Shown: piece after piece, positions 1-10,962 of the stretch
Numbering within the stretch: the stretch's first letter is position 1
Layout of the letters: each line of letters begins with the position of its first letter
Assembly: GCF_002142155.1 (NCBI RefSeq)
Contig: NZ_NASD01000004.1
Location: 62,001 to 126,000, forward strand
Length of the DNA stretch: 64,000 bases
Direction of reading: 5' to 3'
Origin: Gilliamella apis
Lineage (GTDB): Bacteria > Pseudomonadota > Gammaproteobacteria > Enterobacterales > Orbaceae
Position numbers and translations under genes: made by a program
The notes under the pieces: model-generated
What the model saw: the letters and a program-made list of their open reading frames with translations, nothing else
Told to the model about the DNA's origin: nothing
The model's database searches: none

Positions 1-2
1 TT

Positions 3-995
3 CAACCGATTTTAAATAAATTGTACTTAGGACAAGTATTGTCACAAGAAGAAAGCAAAATACTATTTAACTTAATTATTCAAGGTAAGATTGAACCAAC
101 AGTTTTGGCAACTGCGATTATAAGTATGAAAGTACGAGGTGAAAAACCGGATGAAATTGCTGGTGCTGCGCAAGCCTTACTTGAAAATGCTGATGCTTTT
201 GAAGCTCCTGATTATGATTTTACCGATATTGTTGGTACCGGTGGTGATGGCACTAATAGTATTAATATATCAACAGCTAGTGCTTTTGTTACTGCAGCCT
301 TAGGGTATAAAGTTGCTAAACATGGTAATCGAGGGGTATCAAGTAAATCAGGATCTTCCGATGTACTATCTGCTTTAGGTATCAAATTAAACATGTCAGC
401 GGAAGCCTCACGTAAAGCGCTTGATGAATTAGGAGTATGTTTCTTATTTGCTCAACAATATCATTCAGGCTTTCGTCATGCTGCTCCAGTGCGTCAGCAA
501 TTAAAAACACGGACAATTTTTAACGTTCTTGGGCCGTTGATTAATCCATCTCGACCAAAACGTATTTTACTCGGTGTTTATCATCCTGATTTGATAAAAC
601 CGATTGCAGAAACATTAAAAATGTTGAACTATACCCATGCTTATGTGGTACACGGTGCCGGTATGGATGAAGTCGCGATTCATGGAGAAACCCAAGTTGC
701 AGAAGTAAAAAACGGCGAAATTCGCTATTTCACCCTGACACCACAAGATTTTGGTTTACAACAATATACTTTAAAAGATATTGAAGGTGGTACACCGGAA
801 ATGAATCGTGATTTGTTGTTAGCTATTTTACAAGGACATGGTAAACCAGCTCATGAAGCGGCTATCGCGGCTAATGTAGCAATGTTAATTAGCTTATTTG
901 GTGAACCAGACTTAAAACAAAATGCTCAACGTGCAATTGAATTGATGCATAGTGGCAAGGCTTATGAGCTATTACAAAAGTTAGCAGCAAGATAA
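3..995 (+). CDS. trpD: Anthranilate phosphoribosyltransferase, 5' end outside window
   Basis: Transfers phosphoribosyl from PRPP to anthranilate, the second step of tryptophan synthesis, in the cytoplasm. The glycine-rich PRPP motif GTGGDG and the KHGNR...SSKSGSS stretch are present (about residues 72-77 and 100-113 counted from the TTG at 21), and the last residues before the stop match the family C-terminus. A TTG at 21 could be mistaken for the start. The same frame stays open to the window edge and reads QPILNKLY, which aligns with the TrpD part of the fused E. coli TrpGD protein. The gene is therefore probably 5'-truncated by the window, and whether it is a TrpG-TrpD fusion cannot be seen here. 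It is followed after 15 bases by trpCF in the same direction. Confidence 0.93.
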   Translation, partial: QPILNKLYLGQVLSQEESKILFNLIIQGKIEPTVLATAIISMKVRGEKPDEIAGAAQALLENADAFEAPDYDFTDIVGTGGDGTNSINISTASAFVTAALGYKVAKHGNRGVSSKSGSSDVLSALGIKLNMSAEASRKALDELGVCFLFAQQYHSGFRHAAPVRQQLKTRTIFNVLGPLINPSRPKRILLGVYHPDLIKPIAETLKMLNYTHAYVVHGAGMDEVAIHGETQVAEVKNGEIRYFTLTPQDFGLQQYTLKDIEGGTPEMNRDLLLAILQGHGKPAHEAAIAANVAMLISLFGEPDLKQNAQRAIELMHSGKAYELLQKLAAR

Positions 996-1010
996 TAAGT
1001 GGAGAATAAC

Positions 1011-2393
1011 ATGGCAATTGAAGCATTAACCGAAAATGTTGAAATGGCAACAGTATTAAAAAAAATCATTGAAGATAAACAACTATGGCTGGCTGAACAG
1101 CAAGCTAAAAATCCACTGGCTAACTTTAAAAGCAAAGTTGTACCGAGTGATCGTGATTTTTATCAAGCATTAACACAACCGAAAACGGTATTTATCTTAG
1201 AATGTAAAAAAGCGTCACCATCTAAAGGCTTAATTCGTGATGATTTTGATCCGGCAACTATTGCTAAAGTTTATAAAGATTATGCTTCAGCGATTTCAGT
1301 TTTAACTGATGAAAAATATTTTCAAGGTAGCTTTGAATTTTTGCCTATGGTACGTAATGAAGTCACACAACCAGTACTTTGCAAAGATTTTATTATCGAT
1401 GAATATCAAATTTACTTAGCGCGATATTATCAAGCGGATGCTATCTTATTAATGTTATCAGTGGTAAATGATGATGAGTATCGCCATCTTAGCCAAATTG
1501 CTCATCAACTTAATATGGGAATTTTGACTGAAGCCAGTACGGAACAAGAAGTTGAGCGAGCCATTAATCTTGGCGCCAAAGTTATTGGTATTAATAATCG
1601 TAATCTTCGTGATCTGTCAGTAGATTTAAATCGAGTAAAAACATTATCTAAATCTATCCCTGATGATCGAATTATTATCAGTGAATCGGGTATTTACACT
1701 CATAATCAAGTTAAAGATCTTAGCCATTATGCTAACGGTTTTTTAATTGGTAGCGCGTTAATGTCTGAGTCAAATTTAAACCTAGCTATTCGTAAAGTGA
1801 TGTTAGGTGAAAATAAAGTCTGTGGTTTAACCAGAGCGCAGGACGCGATAACTGTCTATCAAGCTGGCGCGATTTATGGCGGATTAATTTTTGTCTCTAA
1901 TTCACCAAGATATATTACAGCAACTAAAGCACGAAGTGTTATAGCAGCAGCTCCGCTAAATTGGGTGGGTGTTTTTAAAAATAGCGATATAGACGAAGTT
2001 TGCCAGATAGCGCAACAATTATCACTTTTCGCAGTGCAATTACATGGTCATGAGGATGATAATTATATTCAAACACTTCGCCAAAAATTGCCAGCAGCCT
2101 GTCAAATTTGGAAAGCATTAAGTATTAGTGATAGTATTCCGAACCATGATAATCCATTAGTCTCTCGTTATATATTTGATAATGGCGCCGGTGGAACAGG
2201 TAAAAGTTTTAATTGGTCGCTGTTACGTGGCAAAGATTTAAGTAACGTCATTTTAGCTGGTGGTATTAATCCACAAAATGTAAGTGAAGCACTCGCTACT
2301 GATGTTGTTGGTGTTGACCTTAACTCGGGCGTTGAAGTTTCACCCGGAATTAAAGATAAACAAAAAATTACAGCAGTATTTGAACAAATTTAA
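1011..2393 (+). CDS. trpCF: Bifunctional indole-3-glycerol-phosphate synthase / phosphoribosylanthranilate isomerase
   Basis: Catalyses two consecutive tryptophan steps: Amadori rearrangement of phosphoribosylanthranilate (TrpF) and ring closure to indole-3-glycerol phosphate (TrpC). Residues 1 to about 265 form the TrpC barrel, with [10 protein letters not shown] at 64-73, a catalytic-type lysine in VLCKDF and glutamate in LTEAS. Residues about 270-460 form the TrpF barrel, beginning [10 protein letters not shown]. The 460-residue fused form is the usual enterobacterial arrangement (E. coli about 453). The ATG at 1011 is preferred over the upstream in-frame GTG at 999, because GTGGAG there is the ribosome binding site, 6-7 bases before the ATG. 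Second gene of the visible trp operon. Confidence 0.96.
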   Translation: MAIEALTENVEMATVLKKIIEDKQLWLAEQQAKNPLANFKSKVVPSDRDFYQALTQPKTVFILECKKASPSKGLIRDDFDPATIAKVYKDYASAISVLTDEKYFQGSFEFLPMVRNEVTQPVLCKDFIIDEYQIYLARYYQADAILLMLSVVNDDEYRHLSQIAHQLNMGILTEASTEQEVERAINLGAKVIGINNRNLRDLSVDLNRVKTLSKSIPDDRIIISESGIYTHNQVKDLSHYANGFLIGSALMSESNLNLAIRKVMLGENKVCGLTRAQDAITVYQAGAIYGGLIFVSNSPRYITATKARSVIAAAPLNWVGVFKNSDIDEVCQIAQQLSLFAVQLHGHEDDNYIQTLRQKLPAACQIWKALSISDSIPNHDNPLVSRYIFDNGAGGTGKSFNWSLLRGKDLSNVILAGGINPQNVSEALATDVVGVDLNSGVEVSPGIKDKQKITAVFEQI

Positions 2394-2416
2394 CTAATTA
2401 TATTGAAGGAATGGTT

Positions 2417-3610
2417 ATGTCTAAATTAAATCCTTATTTTGGCGAGTTTGGTGGTCAATATGTACCGCAAATATTAATGCCAGTACTAGAACAACTTGAG
2501 GATGCTTTTATATCGGCGATACACGATCCGAGTTTTCAAAAAGAATTTAATGACCTTTTGGTTAACTATGCAGGTCGCCCAACCGCATTAACATTGTGTA
2601 AAAATCTTACTGCAGGTACCAAAACAAAACTATATTTAAAACGAGAAGATTTAGTTCATGGTGGAGCCCATAAAACTAACCAAGTCCTAGGCCAAGCATT
2701 ACTAGCTAAAAGAATGGGTAAAACCGAAATTATTGCCGAAACTGGTGCTGGTCAGCACGGTGTCGCTTCAGCATTAGCTTGCGCATTATTAGGTTTAAAA
2801 TGCCGGATCTACATGGGAGCCAAAGATGTTAAACGTCAAGCACCGAATGTATTTAGAATGCGACTGATGGGCGCCACTGTTATTCCGGTGGAAACAGGTT
2901 CAGCCACGTTAAAAGATGCTTGTAATGAAGCATTACGTGATTGGTCTGGTAGTTATGAAACCGCACACTATATGTTAGGTACAGCTGCTGGACCTCATCC
3001 ATTTCCGACCATTGTGCGTGAATTTCAACAAATGATTAGTCGTGAAGCAAAACAACAAATTATGGAAAAAGAGGGGCGTTTGCCTGATGCAGTAATCGCC
3101 TGTGTTGGCGGTGGTTCAAACGCAATTGGTATGTTTGCTAATTTTATTGATGATAAATCAGTTAGATTAATTGGTGTAGAGCCAGGTGGGCATGGTATTG
3201 AAAGTGGTGAACATGGTGCATCGTTAAAACATGGTAAACTCGGTATCTACTTTGGTATGAAAACACCAATGATGCAAACGGATGAAGGGCAAATTGAAGA
3301 GTCTTATTCGATTTCTGCTGGTCTTGATTTTCCGGCAGTAGGACCACAACATGCATATTTAGATAGTATTGGTCGAGCGGAATATGTCTCTGCTACTGAT
3401 GATGAGGCGCTTGAAGCCTTCAAAGCATTATCTCGTAGTGAAGGCATTATTCCTGCATTAGAGTCATCGCATGCATTAGCTTATGCACTGAAAATGATTA
3501 AAGAAAATCCAAACAAAGAACAACTATTAATTGTTAATTTATCTGGTCGTGGTGATAAAGATATCTTTACGGTTTATGATGTATTAAAAGCAAAAGGAGA
3601 AATAGAATGA
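2417..3610 (+). CDS. trpB: Tryptophan synthase beta chain
   Basis: PLP enzyme that condenses indole with serine to give tryptophan, as the beta subunit of the alpha2beta2 complex with TrpA. The N-terminus ([10 protein letters not shown]) is canonical. The PLP lysine lies in HGGAHKTNQ at residue 86, and the phosphate-binding GGGSNAIG follows near residue 232. The length of 397 residues equals that of the E. coli protein. Two in-frame ATGs exist at 2411 and 2417. GAAGGA directly abuts the first and is spaced 6 bases from the second, so 2417 is chosen. Its last four bases overlap the trpA start as ATGA, implying translational coupling of the two subunits. Confidence 0.97.
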   Translation: MSKLNPYFGEFGGQYVPQILMPVLEQLEDAFISAIHDPSFQKEFNDLLVNYAGRPTALTLCKNLTAGTKTKLYLKREDLVHGGAHKTNQVLGQALLAKRMGKTEIIAETGAGQHGVASALACALLGLKCRIYMGAKDVKRQAPNVFRMRLMGATVIPVETGSATLKDACNEALRDWSGSYETAHYMLGTAAGPHPFPTIVREFQQMISREAKQQIMEKEGRLPDAVIACVGGGSNAIGMFANFIDDKSVRLIGVEPGGHGIESGEHGASLKHGKLGIYFGMKTPMMQTDEGQIEESYSISAGLDFPAVGPQHAYLDSIGRAEYVSATDDEALEAFKALSRSEGIIPALESSHALAYALKMIKENPNKEQLLIVNLSGRGDKDIFTVYDVLKAKGEIE

Positions 3611-4413
3611 GTCGTTATCAAAAACTGTTTGATCGTTTAACAGTCGAAAAACGTGGTGCATTTGTTCCTTTTGTTCCGGTTGGTGACCCAAACCCACAAC
3701 TTTCAAGTCAAATTATTCAAACTATGATTGATGCTGGGGCTGATGCGTTAGAATTAGGCATTCCTTTTTCTGATCCAATGGCGGATGGACCAACAATTCA
3801 AAATGCTAATATTCGTGCTTTTAATGGTGGTATAACCGTTGAAAAATGCTTTGAAATCTTAACTAACATTCGAACTAGTAACCCAGATATTCCTATCGGA
3901 TTATTAATCTATGCCAATTTAGTTTTTAAAAATGGTATTGACAACTTTTATGCTAAATGCGCCAAAGCTGGTGTTGATTCTGTATTAGTTGCCGATTTAC
4001 CGGTTGAATATGCACAAGAGTTTACTGGTGTTGCAGAAAAACATGGCATAGCTCCGATATTTATCTGTCCACCTAATGCTGACGATGAGGTGATAACAAA
4101 TATTGCTAAGCATGGTAAAGGTTATACTTATTTAGTCTCACGAGCTGGTGTAACTGGTACTGAAAATCGTGCGAATAAACCGTTAACTCATTTACTGGAA
4201 AAATTGATGGAGTTTAAAGCCCCCCCTGCGATTCAAGGATTTGGTATTTCAGAACCAACTCAAGTGAGTGAAGCAATTAAAGCTGGTGCTGCTGGCGCAA
4301 TTGCAGGATCGGCAACGGTGAAAATTATTGAAAATAACCTTAATAATCCAGCGAAAATGTTGAGCGAACTAGCTAGTTTCGTTAAAACGATGAAAGCTGC
4401 AACGCAAAAATAA
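3607..4413 (+). CDS. trpA: Tryptophan synthase alpha chain
   Basis: Cleaves indole-3-glycerol phosphate to indole and glyceraldehyde 3-phosphate; the indole is channelled to TrpB. The catalytic pair falls at the same positions as in E. coli TrpA, Glu49 (ALEL) and Asp60 (DPMADGP), and the glycine-rich phosphate-binding segment [11 protein letters not shown] is present near the C-terminus. It has 268 residues, the normal family length. It starts inside the trpB stop (ATGA overlap) and is the last gene of the operon, followed 14 bases later by an intrinsic terminator. Confidence 0.97.
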   Translation: MSRYQKLFDRLTVEKRGAFVPFVPVGDPNPQLSSQIIQTMIDAGADALELGIPFSDPMADGPTIQNANIRAFNGGITVEKCFEILTNIRTSNPDIPIGLLIYANLVFKNGIDNFYAKCAKAGVDSVLVADLPVEYAQEFTGVAEKHGIAPIFICPPNADDEVITNIAKHGKGYTYLVSRAGVTGTENRANKPLTHLLEKLMEFKAPPAIQGFGISEPTQVSEAIKAGAAGAIAGSATVKIIENNLNNPAKMLSELASFVKTMKAATQK

Positions 4414-4427
4414 TAATAGTAAAACTA

Positions 4428-4452
4428 TCCGCTGATTATTCAGCGGAATTTA
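4428..4452 (+). terminator. Intrinsic terminator of the trp operon
   Basis: Perfect 8-bp stem TCCGCTGA / TCAGCGGA with loop TTAT, followed by ATTTATT, placed just after the trpA stop codon. The U-tract is imperfect, but position and stem support termination of the trp transcript. Confidence 0.75.
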
Positions 4453-4588
4453 TTACTTGAAAAAACAATAATTGTACTTATATTAACCTTAACTTTAGAT
4501 TAATTGGAATTAGTTGCGACACAAAATCATAGCAATTTAGTTTTCAATAACTTTAAGGTCTTTTTGTTAATTATGCTATGATTTTCGG

Positions 4589-4616
4589 TTGCAATTTTTA
4601 CAAAAGACAGTATAAT
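4589..4616 (+). promoter_or_regulatory. Promoter of the initiator tRNA / rimP operon
   Basis: A TTGCAA -35-like hexamer (4589-4594) and a perfect TATAAT -10 (4611-4616) are separated by 16 bases, and the tRNA gene starts 14 bases after the -10. This probably drives metY and the downstream rimP-nusA-infB operon, as in E. coli. Inferred from motif and position only. Confidence 0.65.
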
Positions 4617-4630
4617 CTTCAGCCATCTAT

Positions 4631-4707
<77 letters not shown>

Positions 4708-4796
4708 CTTAAATTTTCATTCATATTAATCTATCCCATTTTTATTGTCTGAAAGTTCGAATCAAGTGGCTTCATTATATTAAATTTTAAATGTAG

Positions 4797-4818
4797 CCTC
4801 GCTTGTCGGGGTTTTTTT
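4797..4818 (+). terminator. Terminator-like hairpin between tRNA-fMet and rimP
   Basis: Stem CCTCG / CGGGG (one G:U) with loop CTTGT followed by seven T residues. It may partly terminate the tRNA transcript before rimP, setting the tRNA to mRNA ratio. Confidence 0.6.
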
Positions 4819-4851
4819 ATATGTTATGATTTAAACGCAAGTTTAAAAGGA

Positions 4852-4876
4852 ATGTTGGGCTTTATGCCCTTTTTTA
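4852..4876 (+). terminator. Second hairpin with U-tract in the rimP leader
   Basis: Stem GGGC / GCCC with loop TTTAT, followed by TTTTTTATTTT, ending about 20 bases before the rimP start. Short but with a strong U-tract; probably a partial terminator in the leader of the rimP-nusA operon, where NusA is known to autoregulate in E. coli. Confidence 0.45.
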
Positions 4877-4897
4877 TTTTCTGCAGTGGAGGTTTGT

Positions 4898-5359
4898 TTG
4901 GCTAATTTAGAACAGCAATTGACCGATATCATTCAAGAACCAGTTAATGCACTTGGTTTTGAGCTAGTTGGTATTGAATATATTCGTGGTCGTTATCCCG
5001 TTTTACGCGTATATATTGATAGTGAAAATGGTATTACCGTTGATGATTGTGCTGATGTTAGTCGACAAATTAGTGCGGTACTTGATGTTGAAGACCCTAT
5101 TACAGATGCCTACAATCTTGAAGTTTCATCTCCAGGTATGGATAGGCCTTTGTTTACGCTTGAACACTATCAACGTTTTGTTGGTGAAGAAGTCATCGTC
5201 AGTTTGCGTATTCCGGTTGCCAATCGCCGCAAGTGGAAAGGACAGATTAAATCCATTGAGAATGAAATGATTACGTTTAATGTAGATGGAAATGATGAAG
5301 TGTTTGCTTTTAGTAATATTCAAAAAGCAAACATTGTACCAAATTTTAACCTTAAATAG
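4898..5359 (+). CDS. rimP: Ribosome maturation factor RimP
   Basis: Cytoplasmic factor needed for 30S subunit maturation. The 153-residue protein matches the E. coli protein throughout, including [21 protein letters not shown] and RRKWKGQI. The TTG at 4898 is chosen as start. It gives the canonical N-terminus (ANLEQQLT) and sits 5-6 bases after GGAGG, whereas the upstream in-frame GTG at 4886 overlaps that ribosome binding site. First protein gene of the nusA-infB operon; nusA follows after 16 bases. Confidence 0.93.
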   Translation: MANLEQQLTDIIQEPVNALGFELVGIEYIRGRYPVLRVYIDSENGITVDDCADVSRQISAVLDVEDPITDAYNLEVSSPGMDRPLFTLEHYQRFVGEEVIVSLRIPVANRRKWKGQIKSIENEMITFNVDGNDEVFAFSNIQKANIVPNFNLK

Positions 5360-5375
5360 AGTACAGGTGTAAAGG

Positions 5376-6851
5376 ATGAATAAAGAAATTTTAGCTGTTG
5401 TTGAAGCAGTATCTAATGAAAAAGCTCTTACCCGAGATAAGATTTTCGAAGCGCTAGAAACCGCATTAGCGACGGCCACTAAAAAGAAACATACTGTTGA
5501 TATCGACGTTATTGTAAAAATCGATCATAAAACTGGCGATTATGATACGTTTCGTCGTTGGTTAGTAGTGAATGAAGTCACTCAACCTACCAAAGAAATA
5601 ACCCTTGAAGCAGCACAGTTTGAAGATCCTGATGTAAAATTAGGTGATTATGTAGAAGAACAAATTGAGTCAGTCGCGTTTGACCGTATTACAACCCAAA
5701 CCGCTAAACAAGTTATTGTCCAAAAAGTACGTGAAGCTGAGCGTGCAATGGTGATTGACATGTTTAGAAACCGAATCGGTGATATCGTGACTGGTATTGT
5801 TAAAAAGACCAATCGTGATAGTGTTATCCTTGATTTAGGTAATAACGCTGATGCAATGATGTCTCGCCATGATATGTTACCTCGTGAAAATTTCCGAATT
5901 GGTGATCGTGTACGTGGTATTTTATATCTTGTTGAACAAGATAATAAACCAGCACAACTTTGTGTTAGTCGTTCAAATCCTCAAATGATGGAAGAGTTAT
6001 TCCGCATTGAAGTGCCGGAAATCGGTGAAGAGATGATAGACATTAAAGGTGTATCTCGTGATCCTGGTTCCCGTGCTAAAATTGCGGTTAGCAGTAACGA
6101 CCGTCGTATTGATCCTGTTGGTGCTTGTGTTGGTATGCGAGGCGCACGTGTTCAAGCTGTTTCAAATGAATTTGGTGGTGAGCGTATCGATATCGTTCTT
6201 TGGGATGATAATCCTGCACAATATGTTATCAATGCTATGGCGCCAGCCGATGTTGTGTCAATCGTGGTTGATGAAGATAAACACACTATGGATGTCGCAG
6301 TTAATGCTGAAACATTACCACAAGCTATTGGTCGTAACGGACAAAATATTCGTTTAGCATCACAACTTACTGGTTGGACGTTAAATGTCATGAGCACAGA
6401 AGATTTGCAAGAAAAACATCAAGCTGAATCTTTTGCAGCAATTAATAATCTAATGAAACATTTAGATATTGAAGAAGATCTTGCCCAGCTTTTAGTTGAA
6501 GAAGGTTTTACTTCATTAGAAGAACTAGCTTATGTACCAGTTGAAGAGTTATTAGAAATTGATGAACTTGATGAAGAGCTGGTTGAAGCATTAAGAAATC
6601 GAGCAAAAGATGCATTAACAACTATTGCGCTTGCTCATAGTGGTGATAAACGACCTGCCCAAGATTTATTAGATCTACCAGGTATGACACAAGAATTGGC
6701 CTATCAATTAGCACAACGAGATGTGGTAACTTTAGAAGATTTAGCTGAACAAGGTACAGATGATCTTGCGGATATTGAAGGTTTAACAAGCACACAAGCT
6801 GGCGATTTTATTATGGCTGCCCGTAATATTTGTTGGTTTGCAAATGAATAA
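5376..6851 (+). CDS. nusA: Transcription termination/antitermination factor NusA
   Basis: RNA polymerase-associated protein controlling pausing, intrinsic and Rho termination, and rRNA antitermination. The order of domains is the N-terminal RNAP-binding domain (1 to about 125), an S1 domain (about 135-200, [21 protein letters not shown]), two KH domains (about 200-345, including [10 protein letters not shown] and AIGRNGQNI) and two acidic AR repeats (about 365-491). The length of 491 is close to that of E. coli (495). AGGATG supplies the ribosome binding context at the start. It lies between rimP and infB, as in E. coli. Confidence 0.97.
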   Translation: MNKEILAVVEAVSNEKALTRDKIFEALETALATATKKKHTVDIDVIVKIDHKTGDYDTFRRWLVVNEVTQPTKEITLEAAQFEDPDVKLGDYVEEQIESVAFDRITTQTAKQVIVQKVREAERAMVIDMFRNRIGDIVTGIVKKTNRDSVILDLGNNADAMMSRHDMLPRENFRIGDRVRGILYLVEQDNKPAQLCVSRSNPQMMEELFRIEVPEIGEEMIDIKGVSRDPGSRAKIAVSSNDRRIDPVGACVGMRGARVQAVSNEFGGERIDIVLWDDNPAQYVINAMAPADVVSIVVDEDKHTMDVAVNAETLPQAIGRNGQNIRLASQLTGWTLNVMSTEDLQEKHQAESFAAINNLMKHLDIEEDLAQLLVEEGFTSLEELAYVPVEELLEIDELDEELVEALRNRAKDALTTIALAHSGDKRPAQDLLDLPGMTQELAYQLAQRDVVTLEDLAEQGTDDLADIEGLTSTQAGDFIMAARNICWFANE

Positions 6852-6868
6852 TTGAGGGAAAGTAATAC

Positions 6869-9520
6869 ATGACCAAAGTATCAATCGAAACACTGGCTCA
6901 AGAGATAAAAACTCCAGTGGAAACGCTTTTGCAACAGTTTGCTGATGCTGGTATGAAAAAAACCGCATCTGACACTGTGACTCAAAAGGAAAAAGAAGCT
7001 TTGCTTGCGCATTTAAAACCTCAGCAAGGCCCAACAAAATTAACTTTGCAACGTAAAACACATTCAACACTTAATGTGTCAAGTGGCGGTGGTAAAAGCA
7101 AAGAAATTAAAGTTGAAGTTCGTAAAAAACGAACTATTGTTAAACAAGATCCCGCTGAGTTAGAAAAAGCACGTCTTGAAGCGGAACAAAAAGCCAAACA
7201 AGAAGCTGAATTAAAAGCGCGTAAAGAAGTCGAACAAAAGGCAAAATTAGCTGCTGAAGAACAAAAGAAACGTGAAGAAGCAGAAGCTAAAAAGCGTAGT
7301 CAAGAACAAAAAGCTAAAGCTGCTCAAGAACAAGCCGCTGATCCAAAAGTGAAAAAAGCACAGGAAGAAAAAGCACGTTTAGAAGCTGAAGCTAACGAAA
7401 TTAAACGTAAAGCTGAAGAAGAAAACCGCCGTAAACTTGAAGAAGAAGCTAAACGTATGGCGGAAGAAGCGCGCAAACTTGCTGAACAATATAATGAAAC
7501 AGAAGAAACCAATAATAACAGTGATGATGAAGATTATCACGTAACTACCTCTAAATATGCTCGTGCGGCTGAAGATGATACCGATCGTGAAGTCGAAGGA
7601 GGTCGAGGTCGTGGTCGTGGTACTAAACAGACTAAACAGAAAAAAGCTAGCAAATTATCTGAAGGTAAAGCTGAACGTGAAGAAGCTCGAGCTGTAACTC
7701 GTGGTAACCACAAGAAAAAAGGCAAAAGTACTTTACAACAAGGTTTTAACAAACCAGTTCAGGCTGTTAACCGAGATGTAATTATTGGTGAAACCATCAC
7801 TGTTGCCGAGCTAGCTAACAAAATGGCTGTAAAAGGCTCAGAAGTTATCAAAACCATGATGAAAATGGGGGCAATGGCAACTATTAATCAGGTTATTGAC
7901 CAAGAAACAGCACAATTGGTAGCTGAAGAAATGGGACACAAAGTGGTACTTCGTCGTGAAAACGAACTTGAAGAATCACTAATGAGCGACCGTGATACAG
8001 GTGCTGAAAAAGTATCACGCGCTCCAGTTGTGACTATCATGGGACACGTCGACCATGGTAAAACATCACTTCTTGACTATATTCGTAAAGCGAAAGTTGC
8101 TTCAGGTGAAGCCGGTGGTATTACTCAGCATATTGGTGCTTACCATGTTAAAACCTCAAGTGGTGAAATCACTTTCTTAGATACTCCTGGCCATGCTGCA
8201 TTTACTTCAATGCGTGCTCGGGGTGCTAAAGCAACGGATATCGTGGTACTTGTTGTTGCTGCCGATGATGGTGTAATGCCACAAACAATTGAAGCTATTC
8301 AGCATGCAAAAGCTGCGAATGTGCCAATCGTTGTTGCTGTAAATAAGATTGATAAACCAGAAGCCGATCCTGAGCGCGTGAAAGGTGAACTGGCTCAATA
8401 TGGCGTTATGTCAGAAGATTGGGGTGGTGATACTCAGTTTGTTCATGTTTCAGCTAAAGCAGGTACAGGTATCGACCAACTACTTGAAGCGATCTTATTA
8501 CAAGCTGAAGTACTTGAATTAACTGCCTACGAAACTGGAATGGCAAGCGGTGTTGTTATTGAGTCATTCCTTGATAAAGGTCGTGGTTCTGTTGCTACCG
8601 TACTAGTTCAATCAGGTACACTACGTAAAGGCGATATTGTACTGTGTGGTTTCGAATATGGACGTATTCGTGCGATGCGTAACGAATTAGGTAAAGAAGT
8701 TACTGAAGCTGGTCCTTCAATTCCGGTAGAGATTTTAGGTCTGTCTGGCGTACCGTCAGCCGGTGATGAAGCGACAGTTGTGCGTGATGAAAAGAAAGCT
8801 CGTGAAGTAGCCCTATATCGTCAAGGTAAATTCCGTGATGTTAAACTAGCTCGTCAACAGAAAGCTAAACTTGAAAACATGTTTACTAACATGACGGAAG
8901 GTGATGTATCTGAACTTAATATTGTCCTTAAAGCTGACGTACAAGGTTCTGTTGAAGCAATTTCTGATTCATTACTTAAACTATCTACTGATGAAGTTAA
9001 AGTTAAAATCATTGGTTCAGGTGTAGGTGGGATTACTGAAACTGACGCATCACTTGCTGCAGCATCTAATGCAATTATTTTAGGTTTTAACGTTCGTGCT
9101 GATGCATCTGCGCGTAAAGTTGTAGAGGCTGAAAACTTAGACTTACGTTATTATTCAGTTATTTATGACCTTATTGATGAAGTTAAACAAGCAATGAGCG
9201 GTATGCTTGCCCCTGAATATAAGCAAGAAATTATTGGCCTTGCCGAAGTACGTGATGTCTTTAAATCACCTAAATTTGGTGCAATTGCAGGTTGTATGGT
9301 AACTGAAGGTGTAGTTAAACGCCATAATCCAATTCGTGTATTACGTGATAACGTGGTTATCTATGAAGGCGAACTTGAATCATTACGTCGCTTCAAAGAT
9401 GATGTTAACGAAGTTCGTAATGGTATGGAATGTGGTATTGGTGTTCGTAACTATAACGATGTTCGTGTCGGTGATAATATCGAAGTCTTTGAAACTGTCG
9501 AAATCAAACGTACTATTTAA
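6869..9520 (+). CDS. infB: Translation initiation factor IF-2
   Basis: GTPase that brings fMet-tRNA to the 30S subunit and promotes subunit joining. The first ~60 residues form the IF2 N-terminal module. A very charged Lys/Glu/Ala helix (about 90-215) follows, then a Gly-Arg linker (RGRGRG). The G domain has GHVDHGKT near residue 391, DTPGH near 438 and NKID near 492, and domains II-IV end in ETVEIKRTI. It is 883 residues long against 890 in E. coli. Enterobacteria make shorter IF-2 forms from internal starts; I did not find a convincing internal ribosome binding site. The E. coli partner tRNA-fMet gene lies upstream in the same cluster. Confidence 0.97.
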   Translation: MTKVSIETLAQEIKTPVETLLQQFADAGMKKTASDTVTQKEKEALLAHLKPQQGPTKLTLQRKTHSTLNVSSGGGKSKEIKVEVRKKRTIVKQDPAELEKARLEAEQKAKQEAELKARKEVEQKAKLAAEEQKKREEAEAKKRSQEQKAKAAQEQAADPKVKKAQEEKARLEAEANEIKRKAEEENRRKLEEEAKRMAEEARKLAEQYNETEETNNNSDDEDYHVTTSKYARAAEDDTDREVEGGRGRGRGTKQTKQKKASKLSEGKAEREEARAVTRGNHKKKGKSTLQQGFNKPVQAVNRDVIIGETITVAELANKMAVKGSEVIKTMMKMGAMATINQVIDQETAQLVAEEMGHKVVLRRENELEESLMSDRDTGAEKVSRAPVVTIMGHVDHGKTSLLDYIRKAKVASGEAGGITQHIGAYHVKTSSGEITFLDTPGHAAFTSMRARGAKATDIVVLVVAADDGVMPQTIEAIQHAKAANVPIVVAVNKIDKPEADPERVKGELAQYGVMSEDWGGDTQFVHVSAKAGTGIDQLLEAILLQAEVLELTAYETGMASGVVIESFLDKGRGSVATVLVQSGTLRKGDIVLCGFEYGRIRAMRNELGKEVTEAGPSIPVEILGLSGVPSAGDEATVVRDEKKAREVALYRQGKFRDVKLARQQKAKLENMFTNMTEGDVSELNIVLKADVQGSVEAISDSLLKLSTDEVKVKIIGSGVGGITETDASLAAASNAIILGFNVRADASARKVVEAENLDLRYYSVIYDLIDEVKQAMSGMLAPEYKQEIIGLAEVRDVFKSPKFGAIAGCMVTEGVVKRHNPIRVLRDNVVIYEGELESLRRFKDDVNEVRNGMECGIGVRNYNDVRVGDNIEVFETVEIKRTI

Positions 9521-9538
9521 TTAATACGTTAACATGTT

Positions 9539-9564
9539 ATAAGCAAGGTTTTAACCTTGCTTAT
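9539..9564 (+). other. Intercistronic hairpin infB-rbfA
   Basis: Ten-bp perfect stem (ATAAGCAAGG / CCTTGCTTAT) with loop TTTTAA, between the infB stop and the rbfA ribosome binding site. The following T-tract is broken, so it may be a partial terminator or an mRNA-stabilising or processing hairpin. Confidence 0.55.
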
Positions 9565-9586
9565 TCACATTTTAAGGAAAATAGGT

Positions 9587-9964
9587 ATGGCAAAAGCATT
9601 TAATCGATCATCTCGAGTTGGACATGAATTACAAAAAGAGATTGCGATTATTTTACAGCGTGAAATCAAAGATCCACGCTTAGGCATGGTGACTGTTTCT
9701 GGTGTAGATATTTCACGTGATCTCTCTTATGCCAAAGTATTTGTCACTTTTTTAAATGATGATGATCCACAAGTTATTGAACAAGGATTGAATGTCTTAA
9801 ATGATGCAAAAGGGTATATTCGAACGTTGATCGGTAAAGCCATGCGTTTACGAATTATTCCTGAAATTAAATTCTTTTATGATGAATCGCTTGTCAAAGG
9901 TATGCAGATGTCTAGTTTAGTCTCTGATGTGATTAAGCAAGACAACGAACGTCATAAAGATTAA
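9587..9964 (+). CDS. rbfA: Ribosome-binding factor A
   Basis: Small KH-fold protein that binds the free 30S subunit, helps mature the 16S rRNA 5' end and is needed in the cold. The 125 residues include the typical N-terminus ([19 protein letters not shown]), [10 protein letters not shown] and the central [10 protein letters not shown]. The ATG at 9587, preceded by AAGGA, is preferred to the in-frame TTG at 9557, which lies in the intercistronic hairpin. It stands between infB and truB as in E. coli. Confidence 0.95.
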   Translation: MAKAFNRSSRVGHELQKEIAIILQREIKDPRLGMVTVSGVDISRDLSYAKVFVTFLNDDDPQVIEQGLNVLNDAKGYIRTLIGKAMRLRIIPEIKFFYDESLVKGMQMSSLVSDVIKQDNERHKD

Positions 9965-10030
9965 TAATTAAAAGCACTCAATTTTTGTAAAAAATATTGA
10001 GGAGTGTTATCCGTTTCAATTTAAATATCT

Positions 10031-10933
10031 ATGATGAATATAAAGAAAATTCGCCGTGATGTTCACGGCGTTTTGTTATTAGACAAACCACAAGGCATGA
10101 CATCAAATGATGCCTTACAAAAAGTGAAAAGACTATTTAATGCTAAAAAGGCAGGTCATACTGGTGCTCTCGATCCTTTAGCAACCGGAATGCTACCGAT
10201 TTGTTTTGGCGAAGCAACTAAATTTTCACAATACTTATTAGATTCTGACAAGCGTTATCGAGTAATTGCTAAATTGGGTGAGCGCACAGACACATCTGAT
10301 GCTGATGGACAAATAATCTGTACTAAACCTGTTGATGTTACTCAACTTCAAATAGAGCAAGCATTAACTCATTTTCGCGGTGACATTTTACAAGTTCCAA
10401 CCATGTTTTCGGCGTTAAAATATCAAGGTAAGCCGCTTTATGAATATGCTCGTCAAGGTATTGTCATTGAGCGAGAAGCCAGACCGATCACGGTTTACGA
10501 AAACCAATTTATTCAATACGATTCGGCTAAACAGGAATTAACGTTAGAGATCCATTGTTCAAAAGGGACTTATATCCGTACTATCATTGATGATTTAGGT
10601 GAATTACTTGGATGTGGAGCTCATGTGATTTATTTAAGACGTTTGCAAGTGTCAAATTATCCAATCGATAAAATGATTAGCTTGGATGAGTTAGAAAATA
10701 TTACTGATAAAACACAATTACTCATGCCGGTAGATAGTCCATTACAAGATAGCCCGAAAGTGCAATTGAATGATAGCCAAGGTAGCGATATCTTATTAGG
10801 TAGAACAATTAAATTAGCTGACAGTGTAGCAGTAGAAACTTTAGTTAGAATATATCAAGATCAACAATTTATTGGTGCTGGTATTCAACTATTGGATAAA
10901 TTGTCACCTAAAAGATTGATTTCAACTTCTTAA
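10031..10933 (+). CDS. truB: tRNA pseudouridine-55 synthase
   Basis: Makes pseudouridine 55 in the T-loop of tRNAs. The catalytic aspartate is Asp48 in [12 protein letters not shown], the same number as in E. coli. The upstream [14 protein letters not shown] motif and the [17 protein letters not shown] segment are intact. The 300-residue protein is slightly shorter than the E. coli 314. Two adjacent ATGs could start it (10031, 10034). It is the last gene of the rimP-infB block; the E. coli follow-on genes rpsO-pnp are not present here, and a LacI-type gene on the other strand comes next. Confidence 0.95.
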   Translation: MMNIKKIRRDVHGVLLLDKPQGMTSNDALQKVKRLFNAKKAGHTGALDPLATGMLPICFGEATKFSQYLLDSDKRYRVIAKLGERTDTSDADGQIICTKPVDVTQLQIEQALTHFRGDILQVPTMFSALKYQGKPLYEYARQGIVIEREARPITVYENQFIQYDSAKQELTLEIHCSKGTYIRTIIDDLGELLGCGAHVIYLRRLQVSNYPIDKMISLDELENITDKTQLLMPVDSPLQDSPKVQLNDSQGSDILLGRTIKLADSVAVETLVRIYQDQQFIGAGIQLLDKLSPKRLISTS

Positions 10934-10962
10934 TTTTTTTATTACCTTTCATTAACAGAAGA

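Noticed and set aside
999-1010. GTG start of trpCF at 999
   Set aside because: The GTGGAG there is the ribosome binding site for the ATG at 1011, which gives the canonical N-terminus.
4968-5270. 100-codon ORF inside rimP
   Set aside because: Shadow frame of rimP with no protein-like conservation; rimP is certain.
7324-7752. Two minus-strand ORFs within infB
   Set aside because: Mirror of the Lys/Glu/Ala-rich helical region of IF-2, giving Ser/Arg/Ala-rich artefacts.
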